Source of the DNA: an uncultured Akkermansia sp.
GTDB lineage: Bacteria > Verrucomicrobiota > Verrucomicrobiia > Verrucomicrobiales > Akkermansiaceae
NCBI GenBank assembly: GCA_947631275.1
Contig: CANRKR010000023.1
Location: forward strand, 1-32,592
DNA length: 32,592 nucleotides
Direction of reading: 5' to 3'
Shown here: positions 7,237 through 15,739 of the stretch, piece by piece
How the letters are laid out: every line of letters starts with the position of its first letter
Numbering within the stretch: the stretch's first letter is position 1
The notes under the pieces: model-generated
The model's input: only the letters and a program-made list of their open reading frames with translations
Databases searched by the model: none
What the model was told of the DNA's origin: nothing
Program-made: the position numbers and the translations under genes

Positions 7237-8679
7237 TTATTCCTCCTGAGCATCATCCTTCTCATCATCGTCGTTGAGAGGATCGTGCTGAATGCGGGTT
7301 TGGGTGATGCGACGACCATCAGTTGCGGTTACGGTGACGAGATAATCACGGATACGAATTTGTTCGTTAACTTCCGGGAGATGGTCGAGTCGATCGGTAA
7401 TGAAACCGCCAAGGGTGGAGATGCCAGCGTCGTTGTCGAGTTCGCCGATGCCGGGGAGCTCTTCCTCGAGATCGAAAAGGGAGATGGAGCCGCTGGCTAT
7501 GTACTGTCCGTTGCCCAGGGCGTAAAATTCTCGAGCTTCCTCCGCCTCAAATTCATCCTGGATATCATTGCCGACAATTTCCTCCAGCACGTCGTCCAGA
7601 TAAACCAGACCAAGCGCCACGCCGTGCTCATCCACCACGAGAGCGCTGTGCGTACGCTCCTTGGAGAAGAAGTTTAGCAGGGTGTCCAGCTTCATCGTTT
7701 CGGGCACCACCTTGAGCGGACGCCGCACGCTCATGATATCCGTGCTCTGCGTGCGCACGAGTTTGAGCATATCTTTCACATGCACCCAGCCTTTGACGTC
7801 ATCGAGATGACCGTCCACGAGGGCGAAGCGGCTGTGGCGACTCGTGGTAACGAGTTCGAGGTTTTTCTCGAAGCTGTCGTTGATATCAAGCAGTTCAACG
7901 TCATTGCGAGGCACGAGGATCTCGCGGACAGAGCGGTCGTTGAGTTCCAAAGCATTCATGGAGATTTCCGCCTCCGTTTCAGTAACCTCCTTGCTGCGGC
8001 CACTCTCTTCCACAATGTGGGCAATTTCTTCGGCGCTGTGGTAGTTGTTTGGGGAATAGTGAGGATCAACGCCGAAAAGGAGGTGGGCAATGGAATTGGC
8101 GGTATTGTTAAAGAGTTTCACAATCCACGCTGTGCAGTGGGCGAAACGAACCATGCCGTTGGAGGTGCCTAGTGCGACCTCCAGCGGGTGGCGGATAGCG
8201 AGACTCTTGGGCACCAGTTCACCGAGCACTACGTGCGCGAAAGTGAAGAGAGAATAGGAGACAATGTAGGAAATTACACTTACCACTACCGGTTGCAAGT
8301 GTAAGTAATAGCTGAGGGGAGGGGAGATAAGCTGTTCGATAAAAGGTTCGCCGAGGTTGCCGAGGGCGAGGGAAGCGATGGTGATGCCGACCTGGTTGGC
8401 AGAAAGGTAGGAATCGAGATGGCGGACAATATGCAGGGCATTTTTGCGAGAGCGCGCCTGGCGTCTGGAATCATCGCCGGAGGCCGCCAGCTGACTTTCC
8501 CGCACGCGTGCACTGGCGAATTCATTCGCCACAAAGAAAGCATTGAGGAAAAGGAAGAAGCCTACTCCAATCAGGAACAGAATAATTGTTTCGAGACTTG
8601 GGTAATCCCAATGCAGCTGCTGCACCTGCTCGGGGGAGAGGAGAAGCCAATTTTTGATTTGTCGGATGGATTCGTCCAT
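7237..8679 (-). CDS. CNNM/CorC-type membrane protein (DUF21, CBS pair, CorC_HlyC)
   Basis: The 480-residue protein starts with an amphipathic segment and then a DUF21 (CNNM) membrane domain of about four hydrophobic segments (residues about 28-210, including ANEFASARVRES and LGELVPKSLAIRHP). A CBS pair follows (about 225-350, with REILVPRNDVELLD and THSALVVDEHG). A CorC_HlyC domain ends it (about 370-465, DDVLEEIVGNDIQDEF and STLGGFITDRL). Members are linked to magnesium or cobalt efflux and are often loosely named hemolysins. The substrate is not determinable. Its ATG directly abuts the stop of the zinc-ribbon gene (TAAATG, no spacer), which indicates translational coupling in an rpsN-led operon. 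The C-terminus is very acidic (DDDEKDD). Confidence 0.9.
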   Translation of the reverse strand: MDESIRQIKNWLLLSPEQVQQLHWDYPSLETIILFLIGVGFFLFLNAFFVANEFASARVRESQLAASGDDSRRQARSRKNALHIVRHLDSYLSANQVGITIASLALGNLGEPFIEQLISPPLSYYLHLQPVVVSVISYIVSYSLFTFAHVVLGELVPKSLAIRHPLEVALGTSNGMVRFAHCTAWIVKLFNNTANSIAHLLFGVDPHYSPNNYHSAEEIAHIVEESGRSKEVTETEAEISMNALELNDRSVREILVPRNDVELLDINDSFEKNLELVTTSRHSRFALVDGHLDDVKGWVHVKDMLKLVRTQSTDIMSVRRPLKVVPETMKLDTLLNFFSKERTHSALVVDEHGVALGLVYLDDVLEEIVGNDIQDEFEAEEAREFYALGNGQYIASGSISLFDLEEELPGIGELDNDAGISTLGGFITDRLDHLPEVNEQIRIRDYLVTVTATDGRRITQTRIQHDPLNDDDEKDDAQEE

Positions 8680-8940
8680 TTAGAGTTTTTCGTAGGTGCC
8701 GCGGTCGCGTTTTTCGAGGAGGGTAAAACCTGCTTTTTTTGCATCGCTTACGGAGAGGGGCGCGGTAAGCTTCGGCACATTCACCGGACTGATCTTCTTA
8801 CGCACCGGGTTTTTGCAATATAGACAATGTGTGAGTGGTTCCCGATCAATCCCCCTTCTCAACTCAAATCCTCTACGGCACATCGGACATGATCGTGTCG
8901 GGTCTTCCGGATGCTCAGCTATGTACTCGTATATCGGCAT
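8680..8940 (-). CDS. FmdB-like zinc-ribbon protein
   Basis: The 86-residue protein begins MPIYEYIAEHPE, the hallmark of FmdB-type regulatory zinc ribbons, and has two zinc-binding pairs, CPMC and CLYC. A TTG two codons upstream could be read as a start, but the conserved N-terminus favours ATG at 8940. It sits between rpsN (70 bp upstream) and the CNNM/CorC gene, whose start codon follows its stop without a gap. FmdB was named from a formamidase gene cluster; in most genomes the role of such ribbons is unknown, and a link to ribosome or translation control is only suggested by location. Confidence 0.8.
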   Translation of the reverse strand: MPIYEYIAEHPEDPTRSCPMCRRGFELRRGIDREPLTHCLYCKNPVRKKISPVNVPKLTAPLSVSDAKKAGFTLLEKRDRGTYEKL

Positions 8941-9010
8941 AAACAAGCGCGAGCCACTCCTTCAGAATAGCCCGCGCGCTCTCCTGTCTGCTTGCCGCAG
9001 ATCAGCTTTC

Positions 9011-9280
9011 TTACCAGCTTGCCTTCGTCACCCCGGGAATCATCCCGTTGCTTGCTAACTCACGGAAAGCGATACGTGAAAGGTGAAAACGGCGCAAGTA
9101 GCCGCGGCGGCGTCCGGTGAGTTCACAGCGGTTCACGCCCCGCGTCGGGGAGGCATTGCGGGGCAGCATGGTCAGCCCCACGTAATCACCTTCTGCTTTC
9201 AGCTTGGCGCGCTTCTCAGCGTAGCGTTCAGCCGTAGCAATGTTCTTCTTGTTTCTTTCGATCGAACTCTTTTTAGCCAT
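9011..9280 (-). CDS. rpsN: 30S ribosomal protein S14
   Basis: The 89-residue protein [13 protein letters not shown]...[33 protein letters not shown]...IPGVTKASW is the long, zinc-independent type of S14, lacking the paired CxxC motifs of the short form. It sits in the 3' major (head) domain of the small subunit. The ATG at 9280 gives the canonical MAKKS start. It is outside the large ribosomal-protein cluster, as the neighbours are a zinc ribbon and a membrane protein. A strong promoter ends 15 bp before the start, so the leader is only about 8 nt. Confidence 0.97.
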   Translation of the reverse strand: MAKKSSIERNKKNIATAERYAEKRAKLKAEGDYVGLTMLPRNASPTRGVNRCELTGRRRGYLRRFHLSRIAFRELASNGMIPGVTKASW

Positions 9281-9295
9281 AAGCGTGTGGGCGGG

Positions 9296-9324
9296 ACTAT
9301 ACAACAAACATATCCATGTGTCAA
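9296..9324 (-). promoter_or_regulatory. Strong sigma-70 promoter of rpsN
   Basis: Read on the minus strand: TTGACA (9324-9319), exactly 17 bp, TATAGT (9301-9296). Eleven of twelve bases match consensus. The start codon follows 15 bp after the -10, leaving no room for a usual leader with a ribosome-binding site. Confidence 0.8.
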
Positions 9325-9480
9325 GGACGAATCTGTCTTTTTTTATTCTTTCTTGCTAAAATCGGTATGAAGGAGCAACGAAACACGTTTGCTACGGTGC
9401 AAAAAGACCATGAAAAGCGGCGTAGGGAACGACGCAAAGGTCTTGCAGTTAGCGCTGAAAAAGCCGCCGAGTTCGGGAAA

Positions 9481-11685
9481 TCACCAGAAGAGGATGTAAA
9501 GTCCCACCGTGAGGAGAACTACCACCAGACCGAAAACTTTGGCGCCGGCAGAGGACTTCATTTCGATGATGCCCTTATTTTCCAGAACGACAGCCTTACC
9601 GCCAGTGAAGTGGTTGAGAAGGGTGAGAACCGCGCCAATCACCATGATGGTGATTAAGCAGACGGCCATACGGTTGAGGAAAGCCATTTCCGGGTAGAGA
9701 AGCTTAAGGGCACCATACTCGACCACATTGATGGCAATGCCGAGCCAGCCGAAGTAGCGAGGGCACTTCGGAATGAAGAAACCGAAGACGAACACCGCGA
9801 GGGCACCAGGACTCAGGAAGCCCTGGAACTCCTGAATGTAGCTGAAGATACTGTCCAGTTTATCTGACAGGAAGATAGCAAGCCAGAGGGCGACGCCGGC
9901 AAACACAAGCACGCCGATCTTGCCCACATTTACCAGCTCACGCTGCGAGGACCTCTCACTGCGCAGCTTGTGGTAGATATCCATGGTGAAGAGGGTTGAT
10001 GCACTGTTCAACATGGAAGCCAGCGAGCTGACCACCGCACCGAAGAGAGCGGCGAGTACAAACCAGGCCCATCCTGTACCGTGGAGAAGCCGCTTGAGCA
10101 GCGTGCCGAATGCCGAGTCGTAGTCGTATCCGCTGATAGCCTCCGTAGTGACGAAGGCTGCATCCCCGGCCTTTGCCGCGAGAATCTCACCATTCTTGCG
10201 GGCGAGTTTATCCGCGATACCGGCTGCCACTACAATCACTTTCCCTTCCGGTGTGGTAGCGCTGTCAGGGATGGTGACACCGTACTTTTCAGCGAGTTCA
10301 GGCACTTGGTGTTCCGTCCCTTCAATTTCGAGAGCAGTAGCAGCGCGCATGAGATCGTCGGAGAGCTGCTTTACCATGGCGGCCTGCTCCGGAGAGGCCG
10401 CTGCCTCTGCATTCTTCACCACGAAACCTACACCTTTTTCCACATCGGTCATGAGATAATCAGCCGTCACATTGTAGAGAGGGGTCTTGCCGTTTTGAAC
10501 TGCGCGCTCTGCCGCAGCGAGGGCTGCCGCCATCTTCTGTTCGGCTCCGGAGCGCATATCGCTGCTGAACAGGTTATATGCGAGAATGCCGGGGATGAGT
10601 ACCACGAAGGGGATGAGGAGTTTCAACCCCGCGGCGAACACCACGCCCATCTGTCCCTCAGCGAGGCTCTTGGAGGCTAGTGTGCGCTGCATGATGTATT
10701 GGTTGAGGCCCCAGTAAAAGAAATTGGGGATCCACAGACCCAGGCAGAGAGCTGTCCAGGGAATCTCAGCATCATCTGCCGGGCGGATCATGTGCAGCTT
10801 ACCACCTACGGCATTGGTGGCAGTAATGGCATCTCCGGTGTTCAAAGCAAAGAAACGTTCGACGCCGGAAGCGTTGCGGATAGAATCTACCGTGGCGCCG
10901 GAGGTGGCGGAGGCGGTTTTGATGAGTTCATTCGGGTCGGCTGCTCCGATGGCCTCAATGGCGAACCATGCCACCACGCCGCCGCCGATAATAAGCGCTG
11001 CGCCCCAGATGAGATCCGTCCACGCGCAAGCTTTCAGCCCCCCCACAAACACGTAGATCGTGGCACAGGCTCCGATGATGATGCAGCCCATCGGCATAGA
11101 CAGGTCAAAATATCCGGAGACCACTTTTGCCCCCGCAAAGATAACCCCGGCCGTCGGCACACCCACGAGGATGATCAGGTTGGCCACGGCCATGATGGTG
11201 CGGGCAGCACCGTTGTATCGTTCCTCCAGGAACTGCGGGATGGTGTACACGCCGCGCTTGAGCAGCATGGGCAGGAAGGTGAACGCCACGATAACCAGCA
11301 CAATGGCTGCGAGCCATTCGTACCCGGCGATGGCGAGCCCCACCCAGTTGGCTGCCTTACCACTCGTGCCAACGAACTGTTCAGTGGAGATGTTGGCAGC
11401 AATGAGGGAGAAGCCAACGAGCCACCAGCTCAATCCTCGTCCGGCGAGGAAGTAATCCGCCGCACCATTCTTCTCCTTTTGCTCAGAGGTTTCGTTTTTA
11501 TCGCCAGACTTCCAGATGCCCAAGCCGATGACGCCGACAACGACAACGCAGAAGACTACCATTTCCCAAATTGGTAGCACGCTTTGCACGGCGCCTGCGG
11601 CAACTTCCGTCTCACTGGCTCCCGCCAGAGCGCCGCAAAAGAGAGCAGACGAGGCAAGACACTTCACGATAGTTTTTGTGTTCAT
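9481..11685 (-). CDS. Sodium/solute symporter (SSF), probably for galactose or glucose
   Basis: From ATG 11685 the protein has 734 residues, against about 530 for typical bacterial SGLT-like carriers. An N-terminal signal-like stretch is followed by the SSF core: DYFLAGRGLSWWLVGFSLIAANISTEQFVG, YTIPQFLEERY, NFFYWGLNQYIMQR and SSLASMLNSASTLFTMDIY. The YW-x-x-NQ and NSASTLFTMDIY motifs are typical of SGLT-type sugar carriers in the inner membrane driven by sodium. A hydrophilic Ala/Glu/Lys-rich insertion of about 140 residues (376-518) occupies a loop that is normally short and extracytoplasmic. It lies 46 bp after galK on the same strand, which points to galactose as substrate; that is inference. 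A longer in-frame start at 11751 would overlap galK. Confidence 0.88.
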   Translation of the reverse strand: MNTKTIVKCLASSALFCGALAGASETEVAAGAVQSVLPIWEMVVFCVVVVGVIGLGIWKSGDKNETSEQKEKNGAADYFLAGRGLSWWLVGFSLIAANISTEQFVGTSGKAANWVGLAIAGYEWLAAIVLVIVAFTFLPMLLKRGVYTIPQFLEERYNGAARTIMAVANLIILVGVPTAGVIFAGAKVVSGYFDLSMPMGCIIIGACATIYVFVGGLKACAWTDLIWGAALIIGGGVVAWFAIEAIGAADPNELIKTASATSGATVDSIRNASGVERFFALNTGDAITATNAVGGKLHMIRPADDAEIPWTALCLGLWIPNFFYWGLNQYIMQRTLASKSLAEGQMGVVFAAGLKLLIPFVVLIPGILAYNLFSSDMRSGAEQKMAAALAAAERAVQNGKTPLYNVTADYLMTDVEKGVGFVVKNAEAAASPEQAAMVKQLSDDLMRAATALEIEGTEHQVPELAEKYGVTIPDSATTPEGKVIVVAAGIADKLARKNGEILAAKAGDAAFVTTEAISGYDYDSAFGTLLKRLLHGTGWAWFVLAALFGAVVSSLASMLNSASTLFTMDIYHKLRSERSSQRELVNVGKIGVLVFAGVALWLAIFLSDKLDSIFSYIQEFQGFLSPGALAVFVFGFFIPKCPRYFGWLGIAINVVEYGALKLLYPEMAFLNRMAVCLITIMVIGAVLTLLNHFTGGKAVVLENKGIIEMKSSAGAKVFGLVVVLLTVGLYILFW

Positions 11686-11731
11686 AGGTTGTTGGTGGAT
11701 GTTTCTGTGTGATAAGAGGAAAGATGGATTT

Positions 11732-12910
11732 TCAGGCCTTGTAAAGCACACGTGCGCCGGCGCCGGGGCGCGTCACGAGGTAGGTTGTTTCGATGCCGAG
11801 TGTTTCACGGTATCCCTCAAGCATTTCCTGAGCCACTTGTTCCACGACTTCACTTTTCACCAGCGCCACAATGCAACCTCCGAATCCGCCGCCGGTCATG
11901 CGGGCACCATATACGGATGAGGCAGAGGGAATGGTGTAGCTGAGAGCTACGAGGGTGTCCACTTCCGCGCAGGAAACTTCAAAGTCATCCCTCAATGAGG
12001 CGTGCGAACCGCGCATGGCGATACCGGCGGCTTCCCAATCCCCTCGCTCCAGAGCTGCGGCGAAGGTGGCTACACGCATGTTTTCCGCTACCACATGGCG
12101 TGCCCGGCGGTAGCATAGATCGCCCAGTTTGTTTTTATTTTCCTCGAGCAATTCCAGGGTTGCTTCTCGCAGGGACGGTATACCGAGGATAGCGCAGGAG
12201 TCTTCGCAGTTTTTACGACGAGTTGCATAGCCCCCATCCGCCAGAGAATGTTTTACGGCAGAGTCGATTACCAGTACGCTCACCTCTGGATCCATCATGG
12301 GGATGTGCCTGTAGGAGAGATCCTTACAATCCAGCATAAGCGCGTGATCCTTTTTCCCATTGGCAGAGATGAATTGATCCATGATACCGCAGGGGACATG
12401 CACGAATTCATGCTCAGTCTCTTGCCCGATGAGGGCGCGTTCGGTGGGGGAAATATCCACGCCGCAAAGGGCAGATAGGGCTGTACAGGCAGAGACTTCA
12501 AATGCTGCGCTGGATGACAGGCCGCCGCCATACGGCACATTTGTGTCCACGAGCATATCCACGGGCGGGACCTCAATTCCGCGGCGCTTAAGCATGCAGA
12601 TCACCCCGCGCACGTAGTTGCTCCAGAACGGTTCTCCGGGGGTACTCGCCTCCTCCGAGGAGAGGGTGATGGGAGAATCCTTCAGTGAGCCGATCCAGCG
12701 GTGCTGACCGGTGAGGGAGGGAGCAACGGCGACGACATTGATGCGTTCCAAAGCCATGGGGAGGACAAAGCCGTTGTTGTAATCCGTATGTTCTCCGATG
12801 AGATTTACGCGACCGGGAGCAGCGGAGATGACCTGTGGCTTGTGCCCGAAAAAGCGCTCAAAGTGGGGGGTGATCGTGTCGGCGGAGATACTGCGTTGCT
12901 CTAAATCCAT
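11732..12910 (-). CDS. galK: Galactokinase
   Basis: It phosphorylates galactose to galactose-1-phosphate, the first step of the Leloir pathway. The 392-residue GHMP kinase has the galactokinase signature GRVNLIGEHTDYNNG at residues 33-47, the ATP-binding GGGLSSSAAFEV at about 129, and the C-terminal MTGGGFGGCIVALV. Length matches the family. The ATG at 12910 is preceded by AAAGGA at a normal distance. galK leads the pair with the SSF symporter, so uptake and phosphorylation of galactose (a mucin sugar) would be made together. No galT or galE is nearby. Confidence 0.96.
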   Translation of the reverse strand: MDLEQRSISADTITPHFERFFGHKPQVISAAPGRVNLIGEHTDYNNGFVLPMALERINVVAVAPSLTGQHRWIGSLKDSPITLSSEEASTPGEPFWSNYVRGVICMLKRRGIEVPPVDMLVDTNVPYGGGLSSSAAFEVSACTALSALCGVDISPTERALIGQETEHEFVHVPCGIMDQFISANGKKDHALMLDCKDLSYRHIPMMDPEVSVLVIDSAVKHSLADGGYATRRKNCEDSCAILGIPSLREATLELLEENKNKLGDLCYRRARHVVAENMRVATFAAALERGDWEAAGIAMRGSHASLRDDFEVSCAEVDTLVALSYTIPSASSVYGARMTGGGFGGCIVALVKSEVVEQVAQEMLEGYRETLGIETTYLVTRPGAGARVLYKA

Positions 12911-12990
12911 GGCGTTCCTTTTCTAGCAAAAAACGGGAGTGAAGTAAAGTGCAAAATATGCACGAAGGTTTGGTTGTGCCGGGTGGGAAC

Positions 12991-13875
12991 TCACGAAGGG
13001 GGAAGTTGTTGTCCAAGCATTTCCGCGGCTTCCGGCCAGTAGGAATGCAGCTCACTGATCATATCCGGCAGCCATGGTTGCATGAACAATGAGAAAAGTT
13101 GAAGATTCACCAGCATCACAATGATGAAAAGCCAGATGCGCAAGAAACTGCCGCGTTCTCGGCGCACCTGTGCAGGAATGACACCGGTGCGGATGTCCCA
13201 TGAGGTGAGGCGCCGCTTATTGAGCGAGTAAAGAGTAAGCGGCAGGGTGATGACCGCCAGCAAAGGTTGCATGCAGCCCATACCCATCAGCATTGCCAGA
13301 AAACTGCGAACGAGGGCCCGGGCAAAGGAGACGCGGTGCGATGGAGTGAAGAGAACGATACCGAAGAACGCTTTTCCGGGTGTGGAGAGTCGTAAATGGA
13401 TGCTAAGCGCCTCCAGCAGCGGCATGGGTAGCCAGAAGAGAAGGCTTCCCGGTTGAAAGTAAGGAGAGTATGGGATGCGGAGAAGATAGCAGAGTCCTGT
13501 TACTGTCACAGCGTAGAGAGAGCAATCCACCAAGCGCGCCATGAAGCGCTCTGCCGGTTGCGGCAGGTAGAGACTTGTGCAGGACGGAGCTTGTTGCGGG
13601 GACGCGGGGTCCACGGTTCCGACCGCGGTGGCTTGTTGCAGGATGTCCGGGGTCTCAGCTGGGGCGTTCGGATTGCTGTCAATTTGTTCCTCTTCTCTCT
13701 TTTCCTGAAAATACGCACTCAGGGCAGGCAGCTCCCGAGCCGGCACCCAGCTGGAACAGCCAGCGTGCCAGCAGAGGGTATCCGGAGAAGCCTCTCCGAT
13801 TTCGAGCATGCCGATGAAATCCGCCACCGTACCCGGTCCACGCCTCTTGTTGCCCTTTATCCAGTAGATATACAT
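12991..13875 (-). CDS. GYF_2-RDD integral membrane protein
   Basis: In the 294-residue protein the first 60 residues (MYIYWIKGNKRRGPGTVADF...TLCWHAGCSSWVPA) form a GYF_2-like domain, a probable peptide-binding module. A low-complexity linker of about 40 residues follows. From about residue 105 comes an RDD domain (RFMARLVDCSLYAVTVTGLCYLL, then STPGKAFFGIVLF) with several transmembrane segments and a final hydrophobic segment near IWLFIIVMLVNLQLF. GYF_2-RDD combinations are frequent in Verrucomicrobiota and Planctomycetota. Transport function is sometimes proposed for RDD proteins but is not shown here. Its start lies 3 bp after the stop of the Lol-like permease, so the two are co-transcribed. 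Confidence 0.82.
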   Translation of the reverse strand: MYIYWIKGNKRRGPGTVADFIGMLEIGEASPDTLCWHAGCSSWVPARELPALSAYFQEKREEEQIDSNPNAPAETPDILQQATAVGTVDPASPQQAPSCTSLYLPQPAERFMARLVDCSLYAVTVTGLCYLLRIPYSPYFQPGSLLFWLPMPLLEALSIHLRLSTPGKAFFGIVLFTPSHRVSFARALVRSFLAMLMGMGCMQPLLAVITLPLTLYSLNKRRLTSWDIRTGVIPAQVRRERGSFLRIWLFIIVMLVNLQLFSLFMQPWLPDMISELHSYWPEAAEMLGQQLPPS

Positions 13876-13878
13876 GAC

Positions 13879-15537
13879 TCAATTGGAACGGAGAGCCCTG
13901 GCGGGGTCCTGCCGCGAGATGAAAAGGGCAGGGATGGTCGCCGCAATGATGACCATGATGAATGCGCGGAAAGCTTGCCAAAAGAACGTAGAGAGCGTGT
14001 AGGCGGCGGGCAGAACGATGCCGTGCGCTTCCATGGGGAACGGATCCAAATTAATGGATGCCAACGCCGCCTGGATTTCCAGTCGAAAATGGAGTACGAG
14101 CAGAGCAAGAACAACGCCCAGCAGGGCTCCTGCCAGCCCAATGATGACCCCCTGCCAGGTGAAGATGGCCATGATTTTGGCGGGAGTAGCGCCCAAGGCC
14201 TGGAGCACAGCGATTTCTCGTCGTCGTTGCAGGCTTACCGTGAACATGACTGCCATAATACAGAAGCTGGCGATGAGAGAGATAATGGAAAGCACAAAAC
14301 TCATCATGATACGTTCGTTGGCGATGAGTTTGTACCATTGTTCAAAGCTTCTGGTCCAGGGCTCGACCGACCAGAACCGTTCCATTTGTTCGGGTGCATC
14401 ATTCGCATCAAACTTCGGCAACAGATCATGGATGAGTCGGAGCTCCTTATCACATTCGTGCGGATTTTTCACGCGCACGCAAATGCCCATTACCTCGTCG
14501 TCCCCACTCTGATTGTAGCCACTGATCTCCTGAGCAATGGGGAGAGGGAGATAAATGCCCGGGCCGGGCATGTTCTCCGGCGGTTGGTAAACACCCACCA
14601 CAGTAAGGTCCATAGGCATCACCATTTTGTTGATTTCTTTGACAGCTCTACCGTCCTCTCGATCCCGATCCAGCCCTGCGAGTTCTGCGGCGCGTGTGAG
14701 CCAGCGGTTTTTCTCCGGGGCGGAGAAAGGCTGCCGGGCCATGTGGTCAGCGGCATCGTCGCAAAATTCCTGCAAGGCCTTTCTTTCGCTGCTTCGAAGC
14801 TTATTTTCAAACAGTAGACGATTCATGCGGTCCACCAGCGCCGTCAACTTTTCCGGATCCACAATGCTTCCTTTTTCTCCCGCAGGTGTGCTTCCTTCGA
14901 ATGTGGAGGCAAGCCCTTTCATAAGTTCATGATCCTCGTGGGTTTGAAGAGGATGCTGGATCAGTGAGTATACCGAAGCTATTTCATCCTGACTGCCGAT
15001 AGGGATGAGATGCAGCTTGTCACCCACACTCAGGTCAAGCGTTTGAGCAACACGCAAAGAAATAACGCATTCCTGGTCCAGGCCGGCGCCGAAATCAAAG
15101 GTGCCTTGTCTGAGCATAGGCAACAGAGGCTCCAACTGAGCACTGTTTCCCGGCTGAAGCGCTGAAAAGCGTGCCATCGAGCGGGAGGAATCGCCGGACA
15201 CAAAGGAATCTCCTTCAATCTGTGGGTAAACGCAAGTGACGTTCTGCACTGTTTGAATCCTCTGCAATAGCTCGTTCCAATGCGTTTCCTGCTCGCCAAG
15301 AGCGATACGCTGCGGTCCGCTGTAGAGACAAACCTCGAAATGGGGTGTGAAAGCAAGGGTACGAGTCTCCATTTCTTCCTGCAGACCTTCCATCACGCTA
15401 AGCACCACAATGAGCACCATCACGCCCAGAGCTACACCCAGCAGGCAGATCAGAGTGATGATCGAGAAAAATGTACGCAGAGGGTTGAGATACCTCACCG
15501 CGAGCATCAGGCTCAGATTGCGTCTCAGGAATTTCAT
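13879..15537 (-). CDS. LolC/LolE-like ABC transporter permease with enlarged periplasmic domain
   Basis: 552 residues against about 400 in E. coli LolC/E. The N-terminus MKFLRRNLSLMLAVRYLNPLRTFFSIIT leads into TM1 (about 25-48) and a MacB-like periplasmic domain. The C-terminal FtsX domain has three more membrane segments (about 410-435, 460-483, 510-540), with the coupling helix region RRREIAVLQALGATPAKIM. Such permeases extract lipoproteins from the inner membrane with a LolD-type ATPase. No ATPase gene is adjacent; the upstream neighbour is divergent. Residues 182-307 are a charged, helical insertion between GDKLHLIPIG and MDLTVVGVYQPP that the usual LolC/E fold does not have. A LolC/E role is the best guess; another FtsX-family exporter is possible. 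Confidence 0.8.
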   Translation of the reverse strand: MKFLRRNLSLMLAVRYLNPLRTFFSIITLICLLGVALGVMVLIVVLSVMEGLQEEMETRTLAFTPHFEVCLYSGPQRIALGEQETHWNELLQRIQTVQNVTCVYPQIEGDSFVSGDSSRSMARFSALQPGNSAQLEPLLPMLRQGTFDFGAGLDQECVISLRVAQTLDLSVGDKLHLIPIGSQDEIASVYSLIQHPLQTHEDHELMKGLASTFEGSTPAGEKGSIVDPEKLTALVDRMNRLLFENKLRSSERKALQEFCDDAADHMARQPFSAPEKNRWLTRAAELAGLDRDREDGRAVKEINKMVMPMDLTVVGVYQPPENMPGPGIYLPLPIAQEISGYNQSGDDEVMGICVRVKNPHECDKELRLIHDLLPKFDANDAPEQMERFWSVEPWTRSFEQWYKLIANERIMMSFVLSIISLIASFCIMAVMFTVSLQRRREIAVLQALGATPAKIMAIFTWQGVIIGLAGALLGVVLALLVLHFRLEIQAALASINLDPFPMEAHGIVLPAAYTLSTFFWQAFRAFIMVIIAATIPALFISRQDPARALRSN

Positions 15538-15554
15538 GCGAATGAACGCGGGAC

Positions 15555-15583
15555 AGTATGACCGAATTACCGCTGATTGGCAA
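15555..15583 (-). promoter_or_regulatory. Probable promoter of the Lol-like permease
   Basis: Minus strand: TTGCCA (15583-15578), 17 bp, CATACT (15560-15555). It ends 17 bp before the ATG at 15537, implying a leader of about 10 nt. Confidence 0.5.
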
Positions 15584-15651
15584 GACGTTTTTTAGGTCGC
15601 TCTGATCGTGTGTTGCTTGAAATCTAATTGTGTCAGTAGCGCTTTTTAGCC

Positions 15652-15680
15652 TTGCTATATCGCTCCATATGGGCTATACA
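15652..15680 (+). promoter_or_regulatory. Possible promoter of the histone-like gene
   Basis: TTGCTA (15652-15657), 17 bp, TATACA (15675-15680). The leader to the ATG at 15740 would be about 53 nt. Match to consensus is moderate (four of six in each hexamer). Confidence 0.4.
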
Positions 15681-15739
15681 TAGGCAGCTTACTAACTTCG
15701 GGCGGGCTTCTTGCCTTCCCTACAAAATCAGAAGATAAG

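Noticed and set aside
9367..9657. Charged open frame (MKEQRNTFATVQKDHEKRRR) running into the symporter gene from the opposite strand
   Set aside because: The first 38 codons are free of overlap and basic, but the frame then becomes an antisense shadow of the symporter. There is no promoter or known family.
10699..11577. Long antisense frame over the symporter
   Set aside because: His/Gly/Asp-rich composition typical of a reverse-strand shadow of a membrane protein; no domain.
12920..12948. Possible galK promoter TTTACT-N17-TAGAAA 9 nt before the ATG
   Set aside because: Both hexamers match only four of six, and an AAAGGA ribosome site would be lost from such a transcript, so the evidence conflicts.
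13453..14817. 454-codon antisense frame over the RDD and Lol-like genes
   Set aside because: It spans two well-supported genes on the other strand and shows no motif.
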